Counted from the stretch's first letter, positions 49,103 through 58,070 are shown. The stretch: DNA of 64,000 nt from Aquificota bacterium (GCA_013153495.1 JAADEH010000012.1:434001-498000), one strand, 5' to 3'. Notes: generated by a model not told the origin, from the letters alone. Numbers and translations: made by a program.

Positions 49103-49764
49103 TTCACAGCGAAAGCGTTTTTAAAGTCCTTCCTGACGCTCTTTACCGCTTTCACCACGCTCGTTGATTTGACCCTGACCCTAACTTTGTATAAACCGTC
49201 TTCTTCTATAATGAAGGCTTCGTATCCTTTCTTAGAAGCTTTTTCACGAGCTTTTATGGCGTTCTCCCTGCTTTTGAAGGCTCCTATTTGAACGACATAG
49301 CTTTTAATTGCTTCCTTTTTAGGCTTTGCAGGCTGAGGTTTCGGAGCGGGTGCTTTCTTTACAATTTTCTTGGGCTTTTCAACCTTTTTAGGCTGAGGTT
49401 TCGTCTCTTTCTTTACCTGTTTTTGAGGGGGTTTTGTCTCCTGCTTCTGGGATTTGACCTGTTCAGGTTGTTCCCTTTTTACGCTTTCCTGAGCTTGAGG
49501 AGAAGGTTTCTTAGGTTTGGCTTCGGGTAGCTTTGTTAGCTTCTGGGGTTGAGCCTCCTGCGGTTTTGGCTTCTGAACGGGTTTGGGCTGGACAGGTTGA
49601 ACCGGCTTTACTTCCTTCTTTATCTCAACCGGTGGTTTTGTTCTGACGACGGGCGGTGGCGATACCTGTTTCTGTTGGGACTCCATCCAGGTGTTGAGAC
49701 CGAAGTAAAAGAACACAAGAGCTACGAGAATTCCCAAGAGAAGGGCTAACCTGTGTTTTTTCAT
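49099..49764 (-). CDS. bitopic SPOR-domain protein with a Pro/Lys/Gln-rich linker
   Basis: This is a 221-residue protein. A short cytoplasmic tail is followed by a transmembrane helix (LALLLGILVALVFFYFGL, about 6-23). A low-complexity periplasmic stretch of about 110 residues is made of Pro, Lys, Gln, Val and Ala (about 35-145), and a C-terminal SPOR domain (about 150-220, SYVVQIGAFKSRENAIKARE) ends the chain. This is the classic FtsN/DedD-like layout, so a division role is likely, although none of the FtsN essential motif can be recognised. The repetitive linker is prone to length variation. It lies 11 bases after argS. Confidence 0.82.
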   Translation of the reverse strand: MKKHRLALLLGILVALVFFYFGLNTWMESQQKQVSPPPVVRTKPPVEIKKEVKPVQPVQPKPVQKPKPQEAQPQKLTKLPEAKPKKPSPQAQESVKREQPEQVKSQKQETKPPQKQVKKETKPQPKKVEKPKKIVKKAPAPKPQPAKPKKEAIKSYVVQIGAFKSRENAIKAREKASKKGYEAFIIEEDGLYKVRVRVKSTSVVKAVKSVRKDFKNAFAVK

Positions 49765-49775
49765 CTTACTCCCCC

Positions 49776-51518
49776 TTACATTTTTTCAGGTGCGGACACA
49801 CCTATTAATTTTAAACCAACCCGCAGGCATTCCCTCACCGCTTTGAGCAACGCTAAGCGTCCCAGCATTATACCTTCCTCGCTACCTATTACCCTGTGAT
49901 GGTTGTAGTAAGAGTGGAATGTCCCCGCTAAGTCTATAAGTGCATAAGTTATCAGGTGAGGGTCTCTCTTTACCGCAACATCTACAAGCTCGTCTTTGAA
50001 CATCAGAACCTTCTTTATGAGCTTAAACTCTGCTTCTTCCTTCAGGTTCTTTAGGTAGGGAATGAGGTCTTCCTTTTCGGGGTCCTTAGAGAACCTTTCT
50101 CTGAACTCCCTAAACACACCGGATATTCTCGCATGGGCGTATTGGACGTAAAAGACAGGGTTTTCCGAGGACTTTTCCTTAACGAGGTCAACGTTGAAGT
50201 CCAAAGGTGTATCGCTCCTTTTAGTAAGGAAAACGAAACGGACTGCGTCCGAACCTACCTCCTCCATAAGCTCTCTCAGGGTTACAAAGTTTCCTGCTCT
50301 CTTGGACATCTTTACCTCTTCTCCACCTTTAAAGAGCTTGACTATCTGTATCAGATAGACTTCAAGCCAATCCTCCGATATGCCGAGCATTTTCAGGGAA
50401 GCTTTTACCCTCGGTATGTAACCGTAGTGGTCCGCTCCCCACAGGTCTATGACCTTTTCAAATCCCCTCTGGAACTTGTTCCAGTGGTAGGCTATGTCGG
50501 AAGCAAAGTAGGTGTATGAGCCATCGGACTTGCGCAGGACCCTGTCTTTGTCGTCCCCGAAATCCGAGGTTTTGAGCCAGAGCGCTCCGTCCTTTTCGTA
50601 GGTAAGCCCCTTTTCCGAGAGGGTTTGTATCATCTTCTCTACGAGACCTTGCTCGTATAAAGACCTCTCGCTGAACCACACATCGAACTCTATACCCATA
50701 TCTTCGAGGTCTTTCTTTATTTCCCAAATCATTGCGTCCAGACCGAAGAGGGAACACAGCTCTACCTTATCCCCTTTCGTAGGGTCGAACTTACCGAGAT
50801 AGTTCTTGGAGAACGGGAAAGGATGCTCGGTTAACTTCTCAAAGGCTATCCTTACATCTTCAAGGAGAGCATCTCCGACAGCCTCTTTCAATTCCTTTGC
50901 CAGCTCTACAACATACTCACCCTTGTATCCTTCTTCTTCAAACAACTTTTCTATGTCCGGATACTCCTTCTCCTTATTGAGGAGTTGAAGGTAGCGGTAA
51001 AAGATGGACACTCCGAGCATATAGACCTGTCTTCCCGCATCGTTTATGTAGTATTCCCTCGTTATGTCGAACCCGAAGAAGGACATTATCCTCGCAAGGG
51101 CATCCCCGACGACCGCTCCCCTTCCGTGTCCTAAGTGAAGGGGTCCCGTTGGATTTGCGCTCACGAACTCGAGCTGAACCCTCTTTCCCTTCCCTACGTC
51201 TTCCCTGTAATACTCCTGACCTCTTAGGAGGAGGTCCTTTAGCTCTTGGAGTAGGAAGTCCCTCGAGAAGGTGAAGTTCACAAAACCTCGAACCGCAGAC
51301 ACCTTTTCAAAGTCAGGGTCCCGGGATAAGAGCTGCGCAAGTTCACCGGCTATGTCCGCAGGGTTTTTTCTGAGGTTTTTGGCGAGCAAAAAGGCAACGT
51401 TTGTGGCAAGGTCTCCGAGGTTTTCGTCCTTGGGTTTTTCTACTTTAAACTGGGGTGGTTCCACGCCGAAGGCGTCTATTACAGCACTCTTTACCTTTTC
51501 CTTTACCTTTTCCTTCAT
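49776..51518 (-). CDS. argS: arginyl-tRNA synthetase
   Basis: This 580-residue class I enzyme has an N-terminal Add-1 domain, the HIGH region ANPTGPLHLGHGRGAVVGD, the KMSKS-equivalent loop KMSKRAGNFVTL and a DALR anticodon-binding domain at the C-terminus. Length is standard for ArgS. The ATG is preceded by TATAAT with an 11-base gap and lacks a good ribosome binding site. The SPOR genes follow downstream on the same strand. Confidence 0.96.
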   Translation of the reverse strand: MKEKVKEKVKSAVIDAFGVEPPQFKVEKPKDENLGDLATNVAFLLAKNLRKNPADIAGELAQLLSRDPDFEKVSAVRGFVNFTFSRDFLLQELKDLLLRGQEYYREDVGKGKRVQLEFVSANPTGPLHLGHGRGAVVGDALARIMSFFGFDITREYYINDAGRQVYMLGVSIFYRYLQLLNKEKEYPDIEKLFEEEGYKGEYVVELAKELKEAVGDALLEDVRIAFEKLTEHPFPFSKNYLGKFDPTKGDKVELCSLFGLDAMIWEIKKDLEDMGIEFDVWFSERSLYEQGLVEKMIQTLSEKGLTYEKDGALWLKTSDFGDDKDRVLRKSDGSYTYFASDIAYHWNKFQRGFEKVIDLWGADHYGYIPRVKASLKMLGISEDWLEVYLIQIVKLFKGGEEVKMSKRAGNFVTLRELMEEVGSDAVRFVFLTKRSDTPLDFNVDLVKEKSSENPVFYVQYAHARISGVFREFRERFSKDPEKEDLIPYLKNLKEEAEFKLIKKVLMFKDELVDVAVKRDPHLITYALIDLAGTFHSYYNHHRVIGSEEGIMLGRLALLKAVRECLRVGLKLIGVSAPEKM

Positions 51519-51536
51519 AGGAAAGTAAGATTATAA

Positions 51537-52028
51537 CTACTTTTTGAGGCTTTCCTGAAGGGTGTCCTTAAAGACGGACTTCCTCTCTTCGCTGTATATC
51601 TCAGTTATCCGAACACCGAACTTTTCTCCCACAACGACCAATTCACCTTTTGCTATGAGTTTTCCGTTTACCTTTATGTCAACGGGTTCCGTGGTTTCCC
51701 TGTCGAGTTCTATTACCGAACCGGGACCGAGGTTTATAAGCTCTTTTATCTGTATGACGGTTTCCCCGACCACAACCTCCACGTTAAGGGGTATGTCCAT
51801 GAGTCGTTCTAAGAGTTTGGAGAGGTCCTTCTCGGTTGCTTCCTTCTTGGCTACAAGCTCCTCCCCTTCAAACTTCTTCTCCTCTTCCTGGGGTGGTTGT
51901 TCTTCTTCCTGAGTTTCGTCTTGGTCCTGCTGGGGAGTTTGTTGCTGGGCTAAAGCTTCTTCCCACTGCTTTGCAAGCTCTTCCTGAGATAGTTCCTGTT
52001 CTTCTTCTTTCTTTTCCTCTTCGGACAT
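51537..52028 (-). CDS. fliN: flagellar motor switch protein FliN
   Basis: This is a 163-residue protein with a long, Glu/Gln-rich, probably disordered N-terminal half (about 1-75) and a C-terminal SpoA domain (about 80-155). The SpoA domain includes LMDIPLNVEVVVGETVIQI, LNLGPGSVIELDRETTEPVD-like strands and LIAKGELVVVGEKFGVRI, as in FliN of the C-ring. The N-terminal acidic region is longer than in enterobacterial FliN. ATG at 52028 has an AGAGGTG 5 bases upstream; GTG at 52034 is an alternative. Other flagellar genes here are only the FliK/FlhB-like pair at 2313-4116. The SpoA domain could also serve another type III system. Confidence 0.88.
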   Translation of the reverse strand: MSEEEKKEEEQELSQEELAKQWEEALAQQQTPQQDQDETQEEEQPPQEEEKKFEGEELVAKKEATEKDLSKLLERLMDIPLNVEVVVGETVIQIKELINLGPGSVIELDRETTEPVDIKVNGKLIAKGELVVVGEKFGVRITEIYSEERKSVFKDTLQESLKK

Positions 52029-52051
52029 TCCCACACCTCTTAGGACTTAAT

Positions 52052-53107
52052 TTAACCCATATTCTCTATTTCACGCAGGAGTTCTTCTGCCATAACCTCT
52101 TCATCGACCTTCTTTACGGGCTTTCCCTTTTTGAATATCCACGCAAAACCCCTCCCGCAGGCAAGACCTATGTCCGCTTCCCTTGCCTCTCCGATAGCGT
52201 TCACCACGCAACCCATTATGGCTATCTTGAGGGGTTTGTTGAGACCGTTGAGCTTCTCCTCCACTTCTTTGACCACTTTGGGAAGGTCAACCTCTATCCT
52301 CCCGCAGGTGGGACAGGCTATTATCTCAACACCTTTTCTACGAAGTCCGAGGGACTTGAGTATCTCGTAGGCGGTCTCCACCTCCACCACCGGGTCGTCG
52401 GTTAAAGATACCCTAACGGTGTCCCCTATTCCCATGTAGAGCAGTATCCCTATACCTACCGAGGACTTTATAATTCCCTTAGTTCCCATTCCCGCTTCCG
52501 TTATGCCTATGTGCAGGGGGACATCGGTCTGCTGTGCGAAGATGAGGTTAGCTTTAACGTTTTCCAGAACGTCCGACCCTTTTATGGAGACCTTGTAGTT
52601 GGTAAAACCCCACCTTTCGAACTTCTCGGACCACCTGAGAGCGCTCTCAGCCAAAGCCTGAGCACAGGGGTATCCGTATTTTTCCAGAAGGTCCTTTTCG
52701 AGAGAACCCGAGTTTACCCCTATCCTTATGGCTATACCCCTTGCCTTTGCCTCTTGAACTATGTCCCGGACTATCTCTTCCTTGCCTATATTTCCGGGAT
52801 TTATCCGTATCCCGTGAACTCCCTTTTCCATGGAGAGGAAGGCGTAAGAAGGTGCGAAGTGTATGTCCGCTATAACGGGAATAGGGCTGTTTTTGACTAT
52901 GTCCTCCAAAGCTTCAACATCTTCCCGATGGGGAACCGCAATACGGACTATCTCACACCCCGCTTTGTAAAGCCTATCTATCTGATTTAGAGTTTCTTCG
53001 ACATCGTGGGTTTTTGTTGAGGTCATAGATTGCACCACTACGGGTGCATCACCCCCGATTTTTACGCTACCCACACTAATCTGGCGGGTTTTTCTCCTCT
53101 CGACCAT
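52052..53107 (-). CDS. ispG: 4-hydroxy-3-methylbut-2-en-1-yl diphosphate synthase
   Basis: This 351-residue 4Fe-4S enzyme of the MEP isoprenoid pathway makes HMBPP from MEcPP. The N-terminal TIM barrel carries QSMTSTKTHDVEET and IRINPGNIG. The C-terminal cluster domain has the cysteines in IACPTCGR and MGCVVNAIGEAREADIG. The length matches the two-domain bacterial type. It precedes fliN by 23 bases on the same strand. Confidence 0.96.
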   Translation of the reverse strand: MVERRKTRQISVGSVKIGGDAPVVVQSMTSTKTHDVEETLNQIDRLYKAGCEIVRIAVPHREDVEALEDIVKNSPIPVIADIHFAPSYAFLSMEKGVHGIRINPGNIGKEEIVRDIVQEAKARGIAIRIGVNSGSLEKDLLEKYGYPCAQALAESALRWSEKFERWGFTNYKVSIKGSDVLENVKANLIFAQQTDVPLHIGITEAGMGTKGIIKSSVGIGILLYMGIGDTVRVSLTDDPVVEVETAYEILKSLGLRRKGVEIIACPTCGRIEVDLPKVVKEVEEKLNGLNKPLKIAIMGCVVNAIGEAREADIGLACGRGFAWIFKKGKPVKKVDEEVMAEELLREIENMG

Positions 53108-53132
53108 AGAGGATAAGATAACACCCTTTAGC

Positions 53133-53432
53133 TTACTTGGAAAGTTCCTCCAAGTCTTTTATGAGCCTGTCAATCTCTATGGCGGGCATGGTCAGGGTTC
53201 TTATGGTTCCCCTCGAGTTCAGCTCGATAGCCATCTTAACTATGGTGTCATTGTCAGGAGCTTCGAGTATGTTAACGAAGTCGTAGGGTCCCATAACCGC
53301 ATACTGGGCAATTATCTTAACTCCGAACTTCTCCATCACCTCCTTATCGACCTCTTTGATACGGGAAGGTTTGTTCTTGAGAGTTTTTGCTCCTTCGTCG
53401 GTCAGGGTTGTGAGCATCACAAATACAGGCAT
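53133..53432 (-). CDS. GYD-domain protein
   Basis: This 99-residue protein shows the features of the small GYD-domain family: an opening strand FVMLTTLTDEGAKTLKNKP, the GPYDFVNILEAPD motif that gives the family its name (GYD here as GPYD), and a terminal helix DRLIKDLEEL. It has a ferredoxin-like fold, and the function is unknown. The frame is open further upstream, but ATG at 53432 has an excellent ribosome binding site (AAGGAGGTGGAG). The DUF2231-like gene lies just upstream. Confidence 0.82.
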   Translation of the reverse strand: MPVFVMLTTLTDEGAKTLKNKPSRIKEVDKEVMEKFGVKIIAQYAVMGPYDFVNILEAPDNDTIVKMAIELNSRGTIRTLTMPAIEIDRLIKDLEELSK

Positions 53433-53474
53433 CTCCTCCACCTCCTTAATTAAAAGTATATTCCAGAAAGCCAT

Positions 53475-53960
53475 TCAATCATCATCTTCGTAAATTTTTA
53501 TAGCCTGTCCGTTATCTCTTATTTCCGTATGCCTTATCTTTCCACCGTAGTTTGCGGTCAGGACGAGCACACCTGCGGTTATGAGGCTCAGGACTAAGGT
53601 TATAAAACCGAAGGTTCTATTCTTCTCACTTCCTTTAATGGAAAGCACGAGTGTTATGAAGGCAATGAAGCCCGTAGCGAGCGTCAGGGATAGAGCAAAA
53701 ACAGCCATTTCTTCGTGGCTCTCTATGTATGTTTCAGATACACCGGGAAGTTTTTCAACTATGTCCTCAGCACCTTCTCCCGAAAGATAAACGGGAATAG
53801 TTATGAAGGATATAGCCACGAGAGTTATGAGGGAAGCTCTGAGTATAGAGATATTTTTAAGCAGTAGAGCAAAGGCAAGCCACGGAAGGACGAGGATAAC
53901 ACCTATTATTGGAAAGTGATTTAGAACAAGGTGAAGATGCGCAACGTTGACTATATCCAT
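53475..53960 (-). CDS. four-helix membrane protein, DUF2231-like
   Basis: This 161-residue protein has four transmembrane helices: about 12-33, 38-58, 85-110 and 118-140. Histidines sit at the ends of helix 1 (HLHLVLNHFP) and before helix 3 (ESHEEM), and a GEGAED motif lies between helices 2 and 3. The His pattern is like that of DUF2231 proteins, for which heme or quinone binding has been guessed. The acidic tail ends EDDD. The ATG follows a TATATT box by 9 bases and has no ribosome binding site. Function unknown. Confidence 0.72.
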   Translation of the reverse strand: MDIVNVAHLHLVLNHFPIIGVILVLPWLAFALLLKNISILRASLITLVAISFITIPVYLSGEGAEDIVEKLPGVSETYIESHEEMAVFALSLTLATGFIAFITLVLSIKGSEKNRTFGFITLVLSLITAGVLVLTANYGGKIRHTEIRDNGQAIKIYEDDD

Positions 53961-53969
53961 AACTCTTTA

Positions 53970-53975
53970 AATATA
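53970..53975 (-). promoter_or_regulatory. -10-like box of the DUF2231-like gene
   Basis: On the minus strand TATATT ends 9 bases before the ATG, with no Shine-Dalgarno sequence. It lies in a 38-base divergent spacer with the nitrilase gene. Confidence 0.4.
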
Positions 53976-53986
53976 CAACCTGAAGT

Positions 53987-53992
53987 TAGAAT
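53987..53992 (+). promoter_or_regulatory. -10-like box of the nitrilase gene
   Basis: TAGAAT ends 6 bases before the ATG at 53999, with no Shine-Dalgarno sequence and no good -35. Confidence 0.4.
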
Positions 53993-53998
53993 ATTCTG

Positions 53999-54745
53999 AT
54001 GAGGTTCAACTTAGCAACTGTTCAGCTTTCCCTGACCGAAAATGTTGAGCTAAATTACGAGAAACTCGCACGCACACTCGAAGAGCTTAAGGAGAACTCT
54101 CTCGTTCTCCTTCCGGAGATGTTCTTCTGCGGTTTTGATTACGAAAGGCTTGAGGAGTTTGCCCTTCTGAGCGGATACATAATTGAGAAGCTGAAGTTAA
54201 CCTCGAAAGAGAAAAACTTGCTGATATGCGGAACGGTTCCTGAGAAAACCGACGAGGGGATAAGAAACACCGCAGTTTTAATAGACAAGGGTAAGGTAAT
54301 AGGTAAGAGGAGCAAGATAAAACTCTTTCAGCCCTTTGAGGAGGACAAGCACTTTATTCCCGGTGAGGAAAACCCCGTATTTGAGACGAGGTTCGGCAGG
54401 GTAGGGATACTAATATGCTTTGAACTCAGGTTCACGGACATGGTTTTGGACCTAAAAAAGCAAGGTATAGACATACTCCTCGTGCCGGCTCAGTGGGGAT
54501 ACGCTCGCAGGGAACATCTGAGAGTTCTCTCGCAGGCAAGAGCCATAGAGCTTCAGAGCTACGTTGTGGTCTCGGACACCTGGGGAGAATTCAAAGGGAC
54601 GAAGTTCGCAGGTCAGAGCGGTATATACTCACCCTGGGGTGAGGTCTTGGAGTTTTCCGAGACAGGAGACATTTACCTCGAGGCTGAGGCTGACCTTTCT
54701 TACGTGAAGAAGGTGAGGGAGAGCATTCCTGTAGAGATTAAGTAA
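53999..54745 (+). CDS. nitrilase-superfamily carbon-nitrogen hydrolase
   Basis: This 248-residue amidase-like enzyme has the superfamily triad in order: Glu in VLLPEMFFCGF, Lys in RSKIKLFQPFEE, and the nucleophilic Cys in GILICFELRFTDM. Length is typical of Nit1/Nit2-like or omega-amidase proteins. The likely function is hydrolysis of a small amide (for example deaminated glutathione or 2-oxoglutaramate), but the substrate is not decided by sequence. It is followed by argD after 10 bases. Confidence 0.9.
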   Translation: MRFNLATVQLSLTENVELNYEKLARTLEELKENSLVLLPEMFFCGFDYERLEEFALLSGYIIEKLKLTSKEKNLLICGTVPEKTDEGIRNTAVLIDKGKVIGKRSKIKLFQPFEEDKHFIPGEENPVFETRFGRVGILICFELRFTDMVLDLKKQGIDILLVPAQWGYARREHLRVLSQARAIELQSYVVVSDTWGEFKGTKFAGQSGIYSPWGEVLEFSETGDIYLEAEADLSYVKKVRESIPVEIK

Positions 54746-54748
54746 GAT
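54743..54748 (+). promoter_or_regulatory. -10-like box before argD
   Basis: TAAGAT overlaps the nitrilase stop and ends 7 bases before the argD ATG. No Shine-Dalgarno sequence is present. Read-through from the nitrilase gene is also possible. Confidence 0.3.
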
Positions 54749-54755
54749 ATTCTCC

Positions 54756-55883
54756 ATGTATCTTATAGAGAACTACACGAGGCTTCCCGTCAGGTTCGTG
54801 CGTGGAGAGGGTGTTTATTTATACGACCAGGAAGGGAAACGCTACCTGGACTTTCTCTCCGGCATAGCTGTATGCTCTCTGGGGCATTCACACCCCAAGC
54901 TAACGGAGGCTGTGTGCTCCCAGTCCAAAAAACTCTTGCACGTCTCAAACCTATTTGAAAATCCTTGGCAGGAGGAACTTGCCCGTGAGCTTATAAAGGA
55001 GTTCTGGACCGAGGGTAGGGTATTCTTCTGCAACTCGGGAACGGAAGCCAACGAAGCGGGAATAAAGCTCGTCAGAAAGTTCTTCAGGGACAGAGGAGAG
55101 GACAGATACAGGATTATTACCTTCAGGAACGGCTTTCACGGTAGGACTTACGGAAGTCTGTCCGCAACCGCTCAGGAGAAGTTTCACGAAGGCTTTGAAC
55201 CTATGCTCGAGGGTTTTGATTATGCTGAGCTGAACGACATAAACTCGGTGGAAAAGGCTCTAAGCCCAAAAACTGCGGGAATTATGCTTGAGGTAATCCA
55301 GGGAGAGGGAGGAGTCAACGAGTGCGAGGAGGAGTTCTTGAAAGAGCTTCAAGAGCTTTGCAGGGAGAAGGGATTACTGCTCATCATAGACGAGGTTCAG
55401 ACGGGCACAGGAAGGACGGGAAAGTTCTACGGATACCAGCACTACGGTTTAGAACCCGACATAATTACCCTCGCAAAGGGTTTGGGTGGAGGTGTTCCGA
55501 TAGGTGCGGTTATCGCAAGGGAGGAGGTAGCAAGACATCTGACACCGGGAACTCACGGTTCTACCTTCGGTGGGAACGCTCTCGCTTGTGTAGCGGGAAA
55601 GGTCGTTGTGGAAGAGGTGAAAAAACTCCTTCCCCACGTGGAGGAAGTGGGAAACTACTTTAAGAGAAAGCTGGAAGAACTCGGTGTCGGCAGGGTCAAA
55701 GGCAGGGGGCTTATGCTCGGCTTAGAGCTTGACAGGGAGTGTAAAGAGCTTGTAGTTAGAGCCTTAGAAAAAGGACTGGTCATAAACTGCACCGCAGGAA
55801 AGGTGCTGAGATTTTTACCCCCTCTGATAGTAGATAAAGAACACATAGACCTTGCGGTGAAAATTCTGAAGGAAATCATTTAA
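54756..55883 (+). CDS. argD: acetylornithine aminotransferase
   Basis: This 375-residue PLP-dependent class III aminotransferase belongs to arginine synthesis (and possibly diaminopimelate synthesis, as N-succinyl-DAP transaminase). FCNSGTEANEAGIKLVRK binds the phosphate, LIIDEVQTGTGRTGKF carries the PLP Asp, and the Schiff-base Lys is in ITLAKGLGGGVPIGA. Length matches ArgD. The 3' end overlaps the convergent CBS-GGDEF gene by 8 bases. Confidence 0.94.
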   Translation: MYLIENYTRLPVRFVRGEGVYLYDQEGKRYLDFLSGIAVCSLGHSHPKLTEAVCSQSKKLLHVSNLFENPWQEELARELIKEFWTEGRVFFCNSGTEANEAGIKLVRKFFRDRGEDRYRIITFRNGFHGRTYGSLSATAQEKFHEGFEPMLEGFDYAELNDINSVEKALSPKTAGIMLEVIQGEGGVNECEEEFLKELQELCREKGLLLIIDEVQTGTGRTGKFYGYQHYGLEPDIITLAKGLGGGVPIGAVIAREEVARHLTPGTHGSTFGGNALACVAGKVVVEEVKKLLPHVEEVGNYFKRKLEELGVGRVKGRGLMLGLELDRECKELVVRALEKGLVINCTAGKVLRFLPPLIVDKEHIDLAVKILKEII

Positions 55884-56742
55884 CGGAAACGACGGTATCC
55901 CTACCGACCTTCTTGGCTTTATACATGGCTTCATCAGCACGCTTTATGGTTTCCAGCAGGTCTCCGGTATAAGGAGCCACACCGACGCTCACCGTTATTC
56001 TAACCTCCGGATGTTCCTCAAAGGTTATTGATTTGACCCTCTTTCTAATTCTCTGGGCTATATCCATGGCTTGGGAGTAATTCACCCTGTGGAGGATAAC
56101 AACTATCTCCTCACCACCGAACCTTATAACGTTATCGTAAGCTCTCACGGAAGCAAGTATCTCCTGAGCAAGTCTCCTGAGAACCTGGTCGCCGAACACA
56201 TGACCGTAGGTATCGTTTATGCGCTTGAAGTTATCCACATCTATGAACAGAACATACAGGTCCCTGACCCTCTGACGTTTTAGTTTCTGGCTCAGGTAGT
56301 CCAGCACCCTCCTGTTTTCGAGACCCGTCAGGGGGTCTATGAGGGCAAAGCGGGGCAGACCCTTGAGAATGTCCGTTCCCGTTATTATTCCTACAAGGAC
56401 GCCTTCGGCGTTTATTACCGGAAGGTGCTCTATGCCCTTTTCCTCAAAAATCCTTATTGCGTCTATTACCGTATCTTCTTCTCTTATTGTTATCAGCTCC
56501 TTCTTTTCAAGAAGTTCTATAAGCTCGCTTATGGGGCTGTCGAGCATGCTGTGGTATATGGCGGATATAACATCTTTGTGGGTTATTATGTTGAGGGGCT
56601 TTCGGGTGAATTTTTCTACCACTATGACGCTTCCGACTCCGTGGGTTTCCATCATCTCTATCGCTTTTCTGACGGTGCTTTCCGGGTCTATCACTATGGG
56701 GTTGCAGACCATAAGCTCTTTGACGAGGGGAGACGAGGTCAA
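55876..56742 (-). CDS. CBS-pair GGDEF protein (putative diguanylate cyclase)
   Basis: This 288-residue cytoplasmic protein has two CBS motifs at the N-terminus (about 5-65 and 70-125). They probably sense adenine nucleotides or another small ligand. A GGDEF domain (about 130-288) starts at DPLTGLENRR. The active-site signature is GGEEI (209-213), with Ile where Phe is usual. The inhibitory site RAYD is at 200-203. It is likely to make c-di-GMP, but the Ile variant leaves activity open. The start overlaps the gcvPA stop by 4 bases, so it is expressed with glycine cleavage genes. Confidence 0.9.
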   Translation of the reverse strand: MTSSPLVKELMVCNPIVIDPESTVRKAIEMMETHGVGSVIVVEKFTRKPLNIITHKDVISAIYHSMLDSPISELIELLEKKELITIREEDTVIDAIRIFEEKGIEHLPVINAEGVLVGIITGTDILKGLPRFALIDPLTGLENRRVLDYLSQKLKRQRVRDLYVLFIDVDNFKRINDTYGHVFGDQVLRRLAQEILASVRAYDNVIRFGGEEIVVILHRVNYSQAMDIAQRIRKRVKSITFEEHPEVRITVSVGVAPYTGDLLETIKRADEAMYKAKKVGRDTVVSVK

Positions 56743-58070
56743 GACCGCTTCTCCTCTAACTTCTCCAAAAGCTTGTCCATTTCGAATTTAGTCTTCTTTT
56801 CGGTAACCGCAATAAGGAGAGTATTTTTTAAGGAAGGATACAGGTCGGAAAGGGGAACACCGAACATAAAACCTTCGTTGAGAAGCTCTTTCCAAAGAGC
56901 TTGAGCCTTATCCACCTTGAGGGGAAACTCCCACAGGTGCGTTCCGGAGAAAACTTCTTCGAAGCCGAGGTTCAGAAGCCTTTCCTTCAGATAGAGAGCC
57001 TTAGAGAGACTCTGAACCGCAACCTCCTTTAGACCTTCTCTTCCGAGCAGGGCTATGTATATGAGGTTTGCAAGAGCTAAGAGGTTTTGATTGGTGCAGA
57101 TGTTGGAGGTTGCCCTTTCTCTTCTTATGTGCTGTTCTCTCGTCTGCAGAACGAGGGTAAAAGCTCTTCTCCCTTTTATGTCCTGTGCCATGCCTGCAAG
57201 TCTGCCGGGCATCTTTCTGACGAACTTCTCTCTTGTAGCAAAGAAGCCAACGTAGGGTCCCCCAAAGTTCATGGGAACTCCGAGTTGTTGACCTTCTCCT
57301 ACCACTATGTCCGAACCGAACTCACCGGGCGGTTTGAGTATGGCGAGGGCTACCGGGTCCGCAACCACTACGAAGGGGACTTCGTATTCCTTGAGGAGTT
57401 TGCCTATCTCTTCGAGGGGTTCTACATATCCGAAAAAGTTAGGATACTGCACGGCGAAGGCGTGAGCCGAGCCGTCCTTTAAAAATTTTTCTACATAGGA
57501 GAGGTCGGTAATTCCCTCCTGGGTGTAGGGAACTTCGACCACTTCGTCTCCGTATCCCAGCAGGTAGGTCTTAACGGTTTCCCGGTAGAAGGGATTTATA
57601 GTGGAAGAGAGTATTACCCGGTTTCCCTTTCCTTTTATTGCCCGTGCCATGAGAACCGCTTCCGCAAGGGCTGAGGCTCCGTCATACATGGAGGCGTTGG
57701 CTACTTCCATTCCGGTGAGCTGGGCTATTACGGTCTGGTATTCGAATATTGCCTGAAGGGTTCCCTGAGAGGCTTCCGGCTGGTAGGGTGTGTATGCGGT
57801 CAGGAACTCCCCACGCTCTATAAGGTAGAGAACCGCAGAAGGGATTATTCTGTCGTAACTTCCCGCTCCCGCAAAGTGTATCAGGGGAGTGTTTTGGTCC
57901 GTCAGGGATTTGAAGTATGTGCGGAGTTCTTCCTCAGCTTTGGGTGGGGGCAGGTTCTCGGGAGGTGTAAGAAGTTCAGGGTCTATGTGGGAAAAGAGGT
58001 CTTCTAAGCTTTTAAGTCCGAGAAGGGAGAGTATCTCCCTTACTTCATCCTCGGAGTGGGGTATGAACAT
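56739..58070 (-). CDS. gcvPA: glycine dehydrogenase (decarboxylating) subunit 1
   Basis: This 443-residue PLP-fold type I subunit is the N-terminal half of the split P-protein. It decarboxylates glycine and transfers aminomethyl to GcvH. Recognisable stretches are FIPHSEDEVREIL at the start, FAGAGSYDRIIPSAV, YTPYQPEASQGTLQAIFEYQT, GEGQQLGVPMNFGGPY and the C-terminal REQHIRRERATSNICTNQ-type end. The second subunit (GcvPB) with the Schiff-base Lys is not in the window. The start overlaps the gcvH stop by 1 base. In an autotroph the system may run in either direction. Confidence 0.95.
   Translation of the reverse strand: MFIPHSEDEVREILSLLGLKSLEDLFSHIDPELLTPPENLPPPKAEEELRTYFKSLTDQNTPLIHFAGAGSYDRIIPSAVLYLIERGEFLTAYTPYQPEASQGTLQAIFEYQTVIAQLTGMEVANASMYDGASALAEAVLMARAIKGKGNRVILSSTINPFYRETVKTYLLGYGDEVVEVPYTQEGITDLSYVEKFLKDGSAHAFAVQYPNFFGYVEPLEEIGKLLKEYEVPFVVVADPVALAILKPPGEFGSDIVVGEGQQLGVPMNFGGPYVGFFATREKFVRKMPGRLAGMAQDIKGRRAFTLVLQTREQHIRRERATSNICTNQNLLALANLIYIALLGREGLKEVAVQSLSKALYLKERLLNLGFEEVFSGTHLWEFPLKVDKAQALWKELLNEGFMFGVPLSDLYPSLKNTLLIAVTEKKTKFEMDKLLEKLEEKRS

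Noticed and set aside
49380-49640. Repeat-like low-complexity DNA
   Set aside because: It is explained by the Pro/Lys/Gln-rich linker of the bitopic SPOR protein rather than by a separate repeat element.
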